This document shows, in pieces, positions 26,042 through 35,665 of a stretch of DNA of 64,000 nt. The notes under the pieces are model-generated. The model saw nothing but the letters and a program-made list of their open reading frames with translations. It was not told the DNA's origin and searched no databases. A program made the translations under genes and the position numbers. This stretch comes from Mycolicibacterium sp. lyk4-40-TYG-92 (lineage in GTDB: Bacteria > Actinomycetota > Actinomycetes > Mycobacteriales > Mycobacteriaceae), in contig NZ_JARVRX010000014.1 of NCBI RefSeq assembly GCF_030209435.1, positions 248,001 through 312,000 of the forward strand. The letters are read 5' to 3'. Numbering within the stretch: position 1 is the stretch's first letter; every line of letters begins with the position of its first letter.

Positions 26042-26108
26042 TTTGCGCCGTGGTGCGATATGACTGAACGGACGCTTTCGTGCCATCAGGCGACTGAGTG
26101 GGGAACTT

Positions 26109-27122
26109 GTGATCGACGTTGCGCGCCTTGCCGATTGGATGGACCGGTCGGGACTACCCGGCACAGGCGAACCCCTCGAAGCCACCTATCTGTCCGGCGG
26201 CACGCAGAACGTCATCTACCGGATCACCCGCGGCGATCACACCTGCGTACTCCGCATGCCGCCACCGGAGGCTCCGTCCGATCGCGACATGGGCGTCTTG
26301 CGCGAGTGGCGCATCATCGAGGCCCTCGACGGCACCGACGTGCCGCACACGGCCGCGATCGGAGTGTGTGCGGACGCGTCGGTGCTCGGCCGTCCGTTCT
26401 ATCTCATGGGCCACGTCGACGGATGGTCGCCGATGGACCGGCACGGCGTCTGGCCGGAGCCGTTCGATGGCGACATCGCGGCGCGTGCGGGTTTGTCCTA
26501 TCAATTGGCCGAAGGCATTGCGCTGCTTTCAAACGTCGACTGGAAAGCCAAGGGCCTGCACGACCTCGGCCGACCCGACGGCTTCCACGAGCGGCAGGTC
26601 GATCGGTGGATCGCCTTCTTCGAACGCATCAAGGGCCGCGAGATCGACGGCCTGGACGTCACCACCGAATGGCTGCGCAACCGCCGGCCCCTTGACTTCA
26701 TCCCCGGGTTGATGCACGGCGACTATCAGTTCGCCAACGTGATGTACCGGCACGGCGCACCGGCCACCATGGCCGCGATCGTCGACTGGGAGATGGGCAC
26801 GGTCGGTGATCCCAAGCTCGATCTGGGCTGGATGGTTCAGAGCTGGCCGGAGAACACCGATGCGCCCTCGGCCATGAACTACGTCGACATGCGTGGAATG
26901 CCCTCGCGCAGTGCGGTCGTCGACCACTACGAAAAAGTGTCCGGGCGCCAGGTCGACGACCTCGACTACTACCTCGTGCTTGCCAAATGGAAACTTGCGA
27001 TCGTGCTGGAGCAGGGCTTCCAGCGGGCCGGCGACAATGAGAAGCTGCTCGCCTACGGACCGGTGATCACGTCCTTGATGCGTCAAGCAGCCGAGCTTGC
27101 CGAGTCCAGCGACTACCGGTGA
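26109..27122 (+). CDS. APH-family phosphotransferase (kinase-like)
   Basis: A 337-aa aminoglycoside-phosphotransferase/choline-kinase-like protein of the type common beside acyl-CoA dehydrogenases in actinobacteria. It has the nucleotide-loop LSGGTQNVIYRI, the catalytic loop MHGDYQFANVM (HGD...N) and the metal-binding IVDWEMG. The start is GTG 26109. It overlaps the quinone oxidoreductase (GTGA). It probably phosphorylates a small hydroxylated metabolite or acyl-CoA; antibiotic resistance is unlikely from context. Confidence 0.82.
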   Translation: MIDVARLADWMDRSGLPGTGEPLEATYLSGGTQNVIYRITRGDHTCVLRMPPPEAPSDRDMGVLREWRIIEALDGTDVPHTAAIGVCADASVLGRPFYLMGHVDGWSPMDRHGVWPEPFDGDIAARAGLSYQLAEGIALLSNVDWKAKGLHDLGRPDGFHERQVDRWIAFFERIKGREIDGLDVTTEWLRNRRPLDFIPGLMHGDYQFANVMYRHGAPATMAAIVDWEMGTVGDPKLDLGWMVQSWPENTDAPSAMNYVDMRGMPSRSAVVDHYEKVSGRQVDDLDYYLVLAKWKLAIVLEQGFQRAGDNEKLLAYGPVITSLMRQAAELAESSDYR

Positions 27123-28087
27123 AGGCCGTCGTCTGTCCCGAATACGGTCCGCCCGAGGTGGTTCGGGTCGACGACGTTCCGCCGCCTGCGCTGCCCGCGG
27201 GGCACATCCGGATCCGCGTCCACGTGGCCGCGGTGAATTTTCCCGACGTCCTGTTCATCGCCAATCGGTACCAGGTGAGCGTGCCGACGCCGTTCGTGCC
27301 CGGCAGTGAGTTCGCCGGCGTCGTCATCGAAGTCGCCGGTACCGCCGGCGATTTCGCAGTCGGCGACAGGGTGTCCGGCGCTGCGTTGTACGGCGCGTTC
27401 GCCGAAGAGGTGGTGGCGCCCGCCCACGGCCTCACCCGGATCCCCGACGGCGTCGACGACCGGACCGCCGCCGCATACGGCGTCGCACACGGCACCGCGT
27501 ACCACGCGCTGCGCTCCGCGGCGCAGGTCCGCGCCGGCCAGGACCTGGTGGTGCTCGGCGCGGGCGGGGGTGTCGGTTTGGCTGCCGTGCAGCTGGGTGT
27601 CCTGCTCGGGGCAACTGTCACGGCGGTGGCATCGTCGGACGAAAAGCTCGTCGCGGCAGCAGCATACGGAGCCACTCACCTCGTGAAGCACGGTTCGCCG
27701 GACTTACGCGACGCGTTGCGCGAGGCCGTTCCGGACGGCGCCCACGCGGTCATCGACCCGGTCGGCGGCGACGTCTCCGAACCGGCGCTGCGATCACTGC
27801 GACCCGGCGGCCGCTTCGTCACCGTCGGCTTCGCCTCGGGCGTCATTCCGCGCATCCCGCTGAACCTGGTCCTCATCAAAGGCGCACACGTCATCGGATT
27901 CCAGCTCCGCGACATCCCGCCCGACGAATTCGACCGCAACCGAACCGAACTCGCCGCACTCCTGGTCGGGCGGCGAGTGGTGCCGCACATCGGCGCCGTC
28001 TACCGACTCGACGATGCCGCGCAGGCGCTGCGCCTGGTTGCCGACCGCAAGGCCATCGGCAAGGTCCTCATCAAGGTGGCCGATTAG
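27119..28087 (+). CDS. NADPH:quinone oxidoreductase (MDR family)
   Basis: A 322-aa medium-chain reductase without the catalytic zinc ligands. The N-terminal substrate domain has AVNFPDVLFI and PFVPGSEFAG, and the cofactor loop is GAGGGVGLAAVQ. This is the quinone-oxidoreductase / enoyl-reductase branch. It is co-transcribed with the phosphotransferase through an overlapping start and converges with the next gene, overlapping it by four bases at the stops. It could reduce an enone or an enoyl-CoA. Confidence 0.85.
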   Translation: MKAVVCPEYGPPEVVRVDDVPPPALPAGHIRIRVHVAAVNFPDVLFIANRYQVSVPTPFVPGSEFAGVVIEVAGTAGDFAVGDRVSGAALYGAFAEEVVAPAHGLTRIPDGVDDRTAAAYGVAHGTAYHALRSAAQVRAGQDLVVLGAGGGVGLAAVQLGVLLGATVTAVASSDEKLVAAAAYGATHLVKHGSPDLRDALREAVPDGAHAVIDPVGGDVSEPALRSLRPGGRFVTVGFASGVIPRIPLNLVLIKGAHVIGFQLRDIPPDEFDRNRTELAALLVGRRVVPHIGAVYRLDDAAQALRLVADRKAIGKVLIKVAD

Positions 28088-28581
28088 CTCGCGGGGATCA
28101 GGTCCGCGGCAACCGAGGCCATCATGCCGATGCGGAATGTCTCGACAGAGCTCACCGCGCGCCGAATGCCACAGGCGGCGAGCGCCTGGGATTTGAAAGC
28201 CCTTGCTGCAGAGCTTAATTCGTGGTGGACGGCACCGATGCCGCGCAACTCGGCAGGACACTCATCACCCCACAACGTCACCTCGGTCTGACCGGCCGCC
28301 AGCGCCGCCAGCACTCCCCCGCGCACCCGGGCTTCGCTGTCGAAAAGGTGGGCCGCGACGGCCACCGTCTGGGGATGCGGCCGAGCCCGGCCCTCGATGA
28401 GCGCAGACTCGAGTTCCTCGGCATGGACGCCCAAGATCTGCAGTGGACGGTCATCCTCGTCGCTATCAGCGATCAGGACGGTGACGTCCCAGCCCGCGGT
28501 CACCCGGTCGAACATCCAGCCACCGGCATTCTCGACGGCTTCGGCGACCGTAGCGGCGACGACATCGAGGCGGTACCGCAT
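28084..28581 (-). CDS. Conserved-looking hypothetical protein
   Basis: A 165-aa protein with no recognised domain. It starts MRYRLDVVAATVAEAV, has GGWMFDRVTAGWDV and a conserved-looking tail FRIGMMASVAADLI, and lacks membrane segments or a signal peptide. ATG 28581 overlaps the TetR stop (ATGA), so the two genes are coupled. The region HLFDSEARVRGGVL-AAL may be a helix-rich core. No function is proposed. Confidence 0.65.
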   Translation of the reverse strand: MRYRLDVVAATVAEAVENAGGWMFDRVTAGWDVTVLIADSDEDDRPLQILGVHAEELESALIEGRARPHPQTVAVAAHLFDSEARVRGGVLAALAAGQTEVTLWGDECPAELRGIGAVHHELSSAARAFKSQALAACGIRRAVSSVETFRIGMMASVAADLIPAS

Positions 28582-29183
28582 CAAGGGACCGTCGGGGCGA
28601 GTTCCCGGCGTAATGACTCCACGTAGTCCTTGAATACGTCGGTCACGGGTATCGAAGGATCGAGCAACCACAATGTCTCCATTCCGTTGACAAAGGCCAA
28701 AATCTGTACCGCCTTTACGGCGGGGTCTATGTCGCTGCGATAGCGGCCTGTCTCCTGGGCTTCCCGGATGCCGTCGCTGAGGATTCTGAGCGCGGCCTGG
28801 TAGCGCCGGTGCATGCGGTCGTGCAGCGGGGCGTCGGGCAGGATGTTTTCGATCAACAGCACCGCGAACGTGCCGACGAGTTCCGGTGATCGCTCGAACC
28901 GCTCGGGTACCCGCATCAGCTCTTCGATCAGGTCGCCAGTGCGGTCGGCGTGGGCGTCGTCATCGGCATCGCGCGCGTCGAGCACTGCGTGCAACAGCTG
29001 TTCCTTGGATTCGAAGTGATGCAGCAATCCGGCAGGCGTCACGCCTGCCTCGCGGGCGATCTGCGCCAGAGATGTACTGCGCCAGCCGTTTCGGGCGAGT
29101 AGGCGTTGTGCAACTTCGAGGATCCGCGCCTTACGGTCGTCACCCTTGGCGAAGAGTGCGGCGTAGGGTCGAGGCTCCGTCAC
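28581..29183 (-). CDS. TetR-family transcriptional regulator
   Basis: A 200-aa TetR protein with the helix-turn-helix SLAQIAREAGVTPAGLLHHF. The GTG at 29183 (VTEPRPYAALF) is preferred, and it has GAAGGGAG upstream. A strong inverted repeat, AACCAACCTA-N12-TAGGTTGGTT, lies 18 bases before it and is the likely own operator. It is followed by a coupled hypothetical gene. The divergent DNA upstream ends with the FadE operon reading in the same direction, so its targets beyond itself are unclear. Confidence 0.88.
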   Translation of the reverse strand: MTEPRPYAALFAKGDDRKARILEVAQRLLARNGWRSTSLAQIAREAGVTPAGLLHHFESKEQLLHAVLDARDADDDAHADRTGDLIEELMRVPERFERSPELVGTFAVLLIENILPDAPLHDRMHRRYQAALRILSDGIREAQETGRYRSDIDPAVKAVQILAFVNGMETLWLLDPSIPVTDVFKDYVESLRRELAPTVP

Positions 29184-29201
29184 GCCCGCTCCCTTCGACC
29201 G

Positions 29202-29233
29202 AACCAACCTAGTGAACACACAGTAGGTTGGTT
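29202..29233. promoter_or_regulatory. TetR operator AACCAACCTA-N12-TAGGTTGGTT
   Basis: A perfect 10-bp-arm inverted repeat with a 12-base spacer, directly upstream of the TetR gene at 28581-29183. This is probably its autoregulatory operator. Confidence 0.75.
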
Positions 29234-29279
29234 TGCGCGGTGTGACAAGGGTCTCAGCGGGATGAGTTTTCCGAGCTGT

Positions 29280-30428
29280 CTACAGCCCCAGTGATTTGGC
29301 GATGATCAGCTTCATGACCTCGCTCGTACCTGCGTAAATCCGGGCAACGCGGGCGTTCATGTAGAGCCGGGTGATCGGGTACTCCAGCATGTAGCCGTAT
29401 CCGCCGAACAACTGGACGCAGCGGTCCACCACGCGAGCCTGGACCTCGGTGCAGAACAACTTCACCCGGGCCGCGTCGGCGCCGGACAGCTCGCCCGCGT
29501 TCAATTCGACGACGGCCTTGTCGACCATGGTCTGGGCCGCCTCGATCTCTGCCGACATGGCGGCGAGTTCGAACTTGGTGTTCTGGAACGATGCCACCGG
29601 CGTTCCGAATGCCTTGCGCTCCTTGACGTAATCAATCGTCGCCGCCACGGCCGCACGCGCCTGGCAGACGGAACCTACCGCGACCGTCATGCGTTCCTGC
29701 GGCAGGTTGTGGCCGAGGTAGCCGAACGCCTCGCCCTCATCCCCCAGCAGATTCGTGGCGGGCACCCGCACATCGGTGAAGGCGAGTTCGACGGTGTCCT
29801 GCTCCTTGCAGCCCATCTTGTCCAGGACCCGGCCTTTCTCGAAGCCCGGCATACCGTCCTCCACGACGATCAGGGACAGTCCGCGCCGCCGGTCTTCGGG
29901 ATCGGTCGACGTGCGGGCCACCACGATCACCAGGTCGGCCAGTAGCCCTCCGGTGATGAAGGTCTTGGCGCCGTTGACGACATAGCTGTCGCCGTCACGG
30001 ACCGCGGTGGTGCGCACCCCGGCGAGGTCGGAGCCCGTGCCGGGTTCGGTCATCGCGATGGCCGTCAGAAGGGTGCCGGCCGCCAGGCCGGGAAACCACC
30101 GGGCGCGCTGTTCGTCGTTGGCGTAGTGCAGGAAGTACGGCAGGATCACGTCGAGCTGCGTGCGGACCGTCGACAGCGTGACCAGGGCCCGTGCCGCCTC
30201 TTCTTGCAGCACCACGTTGTAGCGGTAGTCAGGCAGGCCGGATCCGCCGTACTCCTCCGGAATCGCCATCCCGAGCATGCCCAGTGAGCCCATCTGCTCG
30301 AAGATCGAACGGGGCATCCGCCCGGCCTTCTCCCAATCGGCGAAGTACGGCTCGACCTCCTTGGCGACGAAGTCGCGGACCAACTTCCGAAAAGCCTCGT
30401 GGTCTTCGGTGAACAGGTCGCGACGCAT
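29280..30428 (-). CDS. Acyl-CoA dehydrogenase
   Basis: A 382-aa full-length acyl-CoA dehydrogenase. It has the FAD-binding MTEPGTGSDLAG, the VNGAKTFITGG segment and C-terminal RIYAGTSEVMK. ATG 30428 (MRRDLF) shares a base with the stop of the hydratase gene (TGATG). It ends a six-gene operon with enoyl-CoA hydratase, CoA transferase, SDR, a second dehydrogenase and an amidohydrolase-2 protein. It should introduce a 2,3-double bond in a CoA-activated intermediate; chain specificity is unknown. Confidence 0.92.
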   Translation of the reverse strand: MRRDLFTEDHEAFRKLVRDFVAKEVEPYFADWEKAGRMPRSIFEQMGSLGMLGMAIPEEYGGSGLPDYRYNVVLQEEAARALVTLSTVRTQLDVILPYFLHYANDEQRARWFPGLAAGTLLTAIAMTEPGTGSDLAGVRTTAVRDGDSYVVNGAKTFITGGLLADLVIVVARTSTDPEDRRRGLSLIVVEDGMPGFEKGRVLDKMGCKEQDTVELAFTDVRVPATNLLGDEGEAFGYLGHNLPQERMTVAVGSVCQARAAVAATIDYVKERKAFGTPVASFQNTKFELAAMSAEIEAAQTMVDKAVVELNAGELSGADAARVKLFCTEVQARVVDRCVQLFGGYGYMLEYPITRLYMNARVARIYAGTSEVMKLIIAKSLGL

Positions 30429-31216
30429 CAGGACTCCAATCGGGGCACGGCCCATCGGCCGGTGAATGTCGGTTCGTGTTTTGCCGCAAAGGCGGCATAC
30501 GCCGTCGCGGCATCTGCGGTGGCGAAATTGACCGCCTGGGCGCGGGATTCGTTGGCGAGCGCTTCCCGCATGGTGGCATCGGCGCCCTGGTTCAACAGTG
30601 CTTTGGCCTGACCGAGCGCGACAGGCGGGCCCGCCGCCAACCGCGCGGCGAGATCGTCGACGAAGCCGTCGATCTCCGCCCCGGTCACCACCCACGTCAC
30701 CAGGTTGAGCGCCTGCGCTTCGTCGGCGTCGATCGTCTCGGCCAGCAGCGCAAGTCTTTTCGCCTGTTGCAGTCCGACGATCTTGGGCAGCAGCCACGAG
30801 CCGCCGAGGTCCAGCGACAGTCCGCGCTTCGAAAAGATCTGGGAGAACCGCGATTCCGGGGTGGCGACGACGAAGTCGCAGCCGAGCGCCAGGTTCCAGC
30901 CCGCCCCGACGGCGACGCCCGTCACCTTGGCGATGGTGGGCAACGAGAGCTCGTGCAGTGCAACCGCGACATCGGTGAGCTTCTGCAGTTTGCGCAGCGG
31001 ATGGATGTCCTCGGGCTCGGAGATGTCCGCTCCCGAGCAGAACGCTCCCCCGGCACCGGTGAGTACCACCGCCCGCAGCGCGGGGTCGCGGTCCGCCGCC
31101 CGGAACTCCTCGGCCAGGCGCACCCAGAGTTGGGGGTTGATGGCGTTCTTGCGCTCCGGACGGTTCAGAGTCAACGTCCGGACGCCGTCACGATCTGCGC
31201 GCAGCAGCACACTCAT
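30428..31216 (-). CDS. Enoyl-CoA hydratase/isomerase
   Basis: A 262-aa crotonase-fold protein. Oxyanion-hole segments are GAFCSGADIS and GVAVGAGWNLALGCD, and the RGLSLDLGGSWLLP stretch follows. At the usual second catalytic Glu position there is Asp/Leu, so isomerase or hydrolase activity remains possible. ATG 31216 overlaps the upstream CoA transferase stop. It acts between the two dehydrogenases of the operon. Confidence 0.9.
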   Translation of the reverse strand: MSVLLRADRDGVRTLTLNRPERKNAINPQLWVRLAEEFRAADRDPALRAVVLTGAGGAFCSGADISEPEDIHPLRKLQKLTDVAVALHELSLPTIAKVTGVAVGAGWNLALGCDFVVATPESRFSQIFSKRGLSLDLGGSWLLPKIVGLQQAKRLALLAETIDADEAQALNLVTWVVTGAEIDGFVDDLAARLAAGPPVALGQAKALLNQGADATMREALANESRAQAVNFATADAATAYAAFAAKHEPTFTGRWAVPRLES

Positions 31217-32439
31217 CCGATGACACCGCGCCCGCGCAGCTCGGTGATCTCTGCACCGGTGTAACCGAATTCGGCAAGGACTGCATCGGTGTGCTGGCCG
31301 AGACCGGGTACCGCACCCATCGGGAACTCGAAGCCGTCGATGATCGGCGGCGGCAGGATGGCCTCGATGGGGCCGGCGGGCGTATCGACCCGGCGCCAGC
31401 GGTCGCGCTCGGAGAGTTGCGGGTGCACCAGTACCTCGCTGGGCAGGTTGTACCGGGAGTTGCCGATGCCGGCGTCGTCGGCGATCTTCTGGACGTCCGC
31501 CAGATCGTTGGTGGCGCACCATGAGCCGATCGCCTCGTTCAGCACATCGCGGTGTTCGCACCGGCCGGAGTTGGTGGCGAACCGCGCGTCGTCGGCGAGA
31601 TCAGGGCGCGCGATGATGTCGCGGGCCAGGCGCTGCCATTCGCGGTCGTTGGTGGTGCCCAGCACGACGGTCTGACCATCGGCCGTCGCGAACGCCCCAT
31701 AGGGCGACACCGCGGGCGAGCTCATGCCCAGCGGCTGCTGGTCGATGCCGGAGTGTTTGGTGTACGTCAGCGGATATCCCATCAGTTCGGCCATGGTGTC
31801 GAACAGGCTGACGTTCACCGACGCGCCGCGGCGCGTCCGCCGGTCGCGCGAAAACAGCAGCGCCAGAATCGAAAGCGCCGAATACAGCCCGGACGAGATA
31901 TCCGCGACGGGCGGTCCGGGTTTGGCCGGCGCTCCCGGTTGTCCGGTGATCGCACATGTCCCCGACTCGGCTTGTACCAGCAGGTCATAGGCCCGCTTGT
32001 GGGACAGCGGTCCGCCGGCCCCGTAGCCGTCGATCTCGACGGCGATCACGTGCGGATGTGAGTCGGCGAGATCGGCAGGTGAAATACCCAGTCGCGCAGT
32101 GGCACCCGGCGCCAGGTTCGACACGAGGACATCGGCTCCGTCCAGGAGCCGCCGCAGAACGGCCCGGCCGTCATCTGTCTTCAGATCGAGCGTCACGGAC
32201 TCCTTGCCGCGATTGGCCCAGACGAAGTGCGCCGCTTGACCATTCACGACGTCGTCATAATCGCGGGCGAAATCCCCGCCCTTGGGGTTCTCCACCTTGA
32301 TGACCCGGGCACCGAAGTCGGCGAGGGTGCGGGTGCACATCGGCGCGGACACAGCCTGCTCGAGGGCGATCACGGTCACGCCCGAAAGCGGCGCGGTGCC
32401 ATCCCCCCGGTCGCTGCGCTCTTGCCCCCGAGGTGTCAC
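31213..32439 (-). CDS. CaiB/BaiF family CoA transferase
   Basis: A 408-aa class III CoA transferase. The start region GVTVIALEQAVSAPMCTR and VIKVENPKGGDFAR are typical, and the probable nucleophilic Asp lies in PPVADISSGLYS. The GTG start overlaps the SDR stop (GTGA). It would move CoA from an acyl-CoA to a free acid of the pathway, activating it without ATP. A second member of the family is at 55664. Confidence 0.9.
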   Translation of the reverse strand: MTPRGQERSDRGDGTAPLSGVTVIALEQAVSAPMCTRTLADFGARVIKVENPKGGDFARDYDDVVNGQAAHFVWANRGKESVTLDLKTDDGRAVLRRLLDGADVLVSNLAPGATARLGISPADLADSHPHVIAVEIDGYGAGGPLSHKRAYDLLVQAESGTCAITGQPGAPAKPGPPVADISSGLYSALSILALLFSRDRRTRRGASVNVSLFDTMAELMGYPLTYTKHSGIDQQPLGMSSPAVSPYGAFATADGQTVVLGTTNDREWQRLARDIIARPDLADDARFATNSGRCEHRDVLNEAIGSWCATNDLADVQKIADDAGIGNSRYNLPSEVLVHPQLSERDRWRRVDTPAGPIEAILPPPIIDGFEFPMGAVPGLGQHTDAVLAEFGYTGAEITELRGRGVIG

Positions 32440-33194
32440 ATCACCGTCCCGCCGTCTACCGGCAGCACCTGGCCGGTGATGTACGACGCGGCATCGGAGG
32501 CCATGAAGACGAACGCGCCGGCGACCTCCTCGGGTTCGGCCCAGCGCTTCATCGGGATACGGTTCATCATGTTGGCCGCGAACTTCTCGTTGGTGCGGAT
32601 GGTCTCGGTCATCGGCGTGGCTGCCAGCGGCGCCAGCGCGTTGACCGTGATGCTCTTGGTCGCGAGCTCGCGCGCAAGGGATTTGGTGAAACCGATGATT
32701 CCGGCCTTGGCGGCCGAATAGTTCACCTGGCCGAGCGTCCCGGTGAGCCCGGCCGCCGACGTGACATTGACGATGCGACCGGTACCGTCGGTCGGAAGGT
32801 ACGACAGGACGGCCTGCGTGACGTTGAACGCGCCCATCACGTGGATGTCGAACAGCAACCGGAACGCGTCCTGCGTCGTCTTCTCGAACATCGCAGGTTT
32901 GGTGACGCCGGCGTTGTTGATCAGGATGTGCAGCTTTCCATCACCCAGCGCAGCCGCCTGTGCGGCGGCGGCATCCGCGGAGTCGCGGTCTGACACGTCG
33001 AGAGCCGCGGACTCGGCTCGCCCACCAGCCGTCGAAATGCGTTCCGCCACATCCGCTGCCGCGTCCTTGTCGAGATCGGTGACCAGCACCGCGGCCCCCG
33101 CAGCCGCCAGGGCCTCGGCCACCGCCGAGCCGATCCCCCCGGCGGCACCGGTGACCAGCGCCGCGCGCCCGGTCAGGTCGAAATAGGTCCTCAT
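32436..33194 (-). CDS. FabG-like SDR-family oxidoreductase
   Basis: A 252-aa short-chain dehydrogenase with TGAAGGIG, NNAG, NYSAAK and the C-terminal TGQVLPVDGG. It resembles FabG/hydroxyacyl-CoA dehydrogenases, which fits a step after the enoyl-CoA hydratase. ATG 33194 has GGAG upstream and is preferred over a start three codons earlier. Fifteen bases separate it from the preceding dehydrogenase. Confidence 0.88.
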   Translation of the reverse strand: MRTYFDLTGRAALVTGAAGGIGSAVAEALAAAGAAVLVTDLDKDAAADVAERISTAGGRAESAALDVSDRDSADAAAAQAAALGDGKLHILINNAGVTKPAMFEKTTQDAFRLLFDIHVMGAFNVTQAVLSYLPTDGTGRIVNVTSAAGLTGTLGQVNYSAAKAGIIGFTKSLARELATKSITVNALAPLAATPMTETIRTNEKFAANMMNRIPMKRWAEPEEVAGAFVFMASDAASYITGQVLPVDGGTVM

Positions 33195-33209
33195 CAGTAG
33201 CACTCCATC

Positions 33210-34376
33210 TCAATAACTACGGGGCAGGCCGAGCACATGTTCGCCGAGGAAGTTCAGGATCATCTCCTGGCTCACCGGTGCGATCTTCATCAGACGGGAT
33301 TCCCGGAAGTACCGCGACACGTGGTATTCCTCGGAATATCCCATGCCGCCGTGCAACTGCAGCGCTCGGTCGGCCGCGGCGAATCCCGCGTCGGCACAAA
33401 GGTATTTCGCGGTGTTCGCCTCGCGGCCACAGGGTTTCCCGTTGTCGTACAGCCACGTCGCCTTGCGCAGGATCAGCTCGGCCGCATCGAGCCGGGCGAG
33501 CGAGTCGGCCAGCGGGAACTGCAGACCCTGGTTCATGCCGATGGGGCGGTTGAACACAGTCCGCTCGTTGCCGTACTTGACCGCTTTCTCCAGCGCGACC
33601 CGTCCGATCCCCAGCGCTTCGGCCGCGATCAGCATCCGCTCCGGGTTGAGCCCGTCGAGGATGTATTTGAACCCCTGGCCTTCCTCGCCAACGCGGTGCT
33701 CGACCGGCACCATGAGGTCGTCGATGAAAACCTCGTTGGAGCTGACGGCGTTGCGGCCCATCTTGCGGATCGGCCGGATGTCCACGTGGTTACGGTCGAG
33801 GTCGGTCAGGAACAGGGTCATGCCGTCGGTCTTCTTGGTGACCTGGTCGTACGGCGTCGTACGGGTCAGCAACAGGATCTTCTCCGACTCAAGGGCTTTG
33901 GAGATCCAGACCTTGCGGCCGTTGATGCGGTACTGGTCACCTTCGCGCTTGGCGAACGTCGTGATGCGCGAAGTGTCCAGCCCGGCACCGGGTTCGGTGA
34001 CGCCGAAGCAGACGTGCAGGTCGCCGTTGACGATGCGCGGCAGCGTCTCCTTCTTCATCTCCTCCGAGCCGTGCTTGACGACGGGCTGCATGCCGAAGAT
34101 CGAGAGGTGAATGGCACTGGCGCCGTTCATCGCCGCACCGGACCGGGCCACCTCCTCGAGCAGCAGCGTCGCCTCGGTGATGCCCAGACCATGCCCGCCG
34201 TACTCCTCCGGGATTGTCATGCCGAGCCAACCGCCCTTGGCGATGGCGTCGTAGAACTCCTGGGGAAACTCGTGTGCCTGGTCCTTCTCCATCCAATAGT
34301 GGTCGTCGAATTTGGCCGCCAACTCCGCTACCGATGACCTGATGAGTTCCTGATCCTCGGACAGCGCGAAGTTCAT
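33210..34376 (-). CDS. Acyl-CoA dehydrogenase
   Basis: A 388-aa acyl-CoA dehydrogenase: MNFALSEDQELIRSS start, VTEPGAGLDTSR (the usual Gly-Ser is replaced by Gly-Leu), INGRKVWISKA, and C-terminal QLHGGMGYSEEYHVSRYFR. ATG 34376 lies 12 bases after the stop of the amidohydrolase-2 gene. It differs from the dehydrogenase at the operon end, so two oxidation steps or two substrates are covered. Confidence 0.92.
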   Translation of the reverse strand: MNFALSEDQELIRSSVAELAAKFDDHYWMEKDQAHEFPQEFYDAIAKGGWLGMTIPEEYGGHGLGITEATLLLEEVARSGAAMNGASAIHLSIFGMQPVVKHGSEEMKKETLPRIVNGDLHVCFGVTEPGAGLDTSRITTFAKREGDQYRINGRKVWISKALESEKILLLTRTTPYDQVTKKTDGMTLFLTDLDRNHVDIRPIRKMGRNAVSSNEVFIDDLMVPVEHRVGEEGQGFKYILDGLNPERMLIAAEALGIGRVALEKAVKYGNERTVFNRPIGMNQGLQFPLADSLARLDAAELILRKATWLYDNGKPCGREANTAKYLCADAGFAAADRALQLHGGMGYSEEYHVSRYFRESRLMKIAPVSQEMILNFLGEHVLGLPRSY

Positions 34377-34387
34377 GCCCGATGAGA

Positions 34388-35665
34388 TCAACTGTTGGCC
34401 TCCGCCGCGGCGTGCAGCGCCTCGCCCCGAGCGCCCTGAGCGTGATGACTGAGCGCTTGAATCGACACGTCGTGCCCCTCGGCCGCCTTGCGCAACGCGC
34501 CCACGGTGGCCTGTTCACGCGAGATGTGCTGGAACGGATCGAAGTTGTACCACCGCATCGCGTTCTCGTGGGTGATCTTGTTGATCTCGTCGTCGGGAAC
34601 ACTGTTGGCGGTCAACACATCCCACAGTTCTTCGGGCGCGCCCGGCCACATCGAGTCGCTGTGCGGGTAGTCGGCCTCCCAACAGATGTTGTCGATGCCG
34701 ATGTTGTTGCGCAGCGTGACACCGACAGGGTCGCTGATGAAGCACGTCAGGAAGTGCTCACGGAACACCTCACTGGGGATCTTGCCCTTGAAGTCCTGCT
34801 TGGTCCAGGTCGAGTGCATCTCGTAGGTGCGGTCCGCACGCTCGAGGAAGTACGGGATCCATCCGGTGCCGCCTTCGGACAGCGCGATCTTGAGATCCGG
34901 ATATTCCTTGATGGGCCGCGACCACAGCAGGTCGGCGGCAGCCTGCACGATGTTCATGGGCTGCAGAGTGATCATGACGTCCAGCGGGGCGTCGGGCGCG
35001 GTCATGACCAGCTTGCCCGACGACCCGATGTGGATGTTCATCACCATTCCGGTGTCACAGAGCGCTTCCCACAGCGGGTTCCAGTACGGATCGTGGAAGC
35101 TGGGGTATCCCATGGCCGCCGGATTTTCGGTGAAGGTCAGCGCGTGCACGCCCTTCTTCGCGACGCGCCGCACCTCCTGCGCGCACTTCTCGGCATTCCA
35201 GATCACCGGGATGGCCATCGGGATGAAACGGGCCGGGTAGGCGCCGCACCACTCGTCGATGTGCCAGTCGTTGTAGGCCTGCACCAGCGCCAGCGAGAAG
35301 TCCTCGTCCTCGGTGGCGAACAGCCGGCCCGCGAAGCCCGGGAACGACGGGAAACAGATCGAGCCCAGGATGCCGCCGGCATTCATGTCCTTGACGCGCT
35401 CGTCGACGTTGTAACAGCCCGGCCGGATCTCATCAAGACCCTGCGGCTCCAGTCCGTACTCCTCCTTGGGGCGGCCGGCGACCGCGTTGAGCGCCACGTT
35501 CGGAATGACGACGTCGCGGAACTTCCACATGTCGCTGCCGTCGGCATTGTGCACGAGACGGGGCGCATCACCGAGGTACTTCGCGGGGAGGTGGTTCTGG
35601 AACATGTCCGGCGGTTCGACCAGGTGGTCGTCCACGCTGATGAGGATCATGTCTTCCTTGTTCAT
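34388..35665 (-). CDS. Amidohydrolase-2 family metal-dependent hydrolase
   Basis: A 425-aa protein of the amidohydrolase-related (ACMSD-like) family. It starts LISVDDHLVEPPDMF, where DDHLVEP is the N-terminal metal motif variant common in mycobacteria. Later blocks are MNIHIGSSG, LSEGGTGWIPYFLERAD and ADYPHSDSMWP. AGGAAGG precedes ATG 35665. It is first in the FadE operon. Such proteins decarboxylate or hydrolyse cyclic acids, and ring cleavage of a CoA-free intermediate is a reasonable guess. Confidence 0.85.
   Translation of the reverse strand: MNKEDMILISVDDHLVEPPDMFQNHLPAKYLGDAPRLVHNADGSDMWKFRDVVIPNVALNAVAGRPKEEYGLEPQGLDEIRPGCYNVDERVKDMNAGGILGSICFPSFPGFAGRLFATEDEDFSLALVQAYNDWHIDEWCGAYPARFIPMAIPVIWNAEKCAQEVRRVAKKGVHALTFTENPAAMGYPSFHDPYWNPLWEALCDTGMVMNIHIGSSGKLVMTAPDAPLDVMITLQPMNIVQAAADLLWSRPIKEYPDLKIALSEGGTGWIPYFLERADRTYEMHSTWTKQDFKGKIPSEVFREHFLTCFISDPVGVTLRNNIGIDNICWEADYPHSDSMWPGAPEELWDVLTANSVPDDEINKITHENAMRWYNFDPFQHISREQATVGALRKAAEGHDVSIQALSHHAQGARGEALHAAAEANS

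Noticed and set aside
26109-27122. Aminoglycoside resistance gene
   Set aside because: The protein is of the broad APH-fold type frequent in actinobacterial lipid operons, and it overlaps a quinone oxidoreductase gene.
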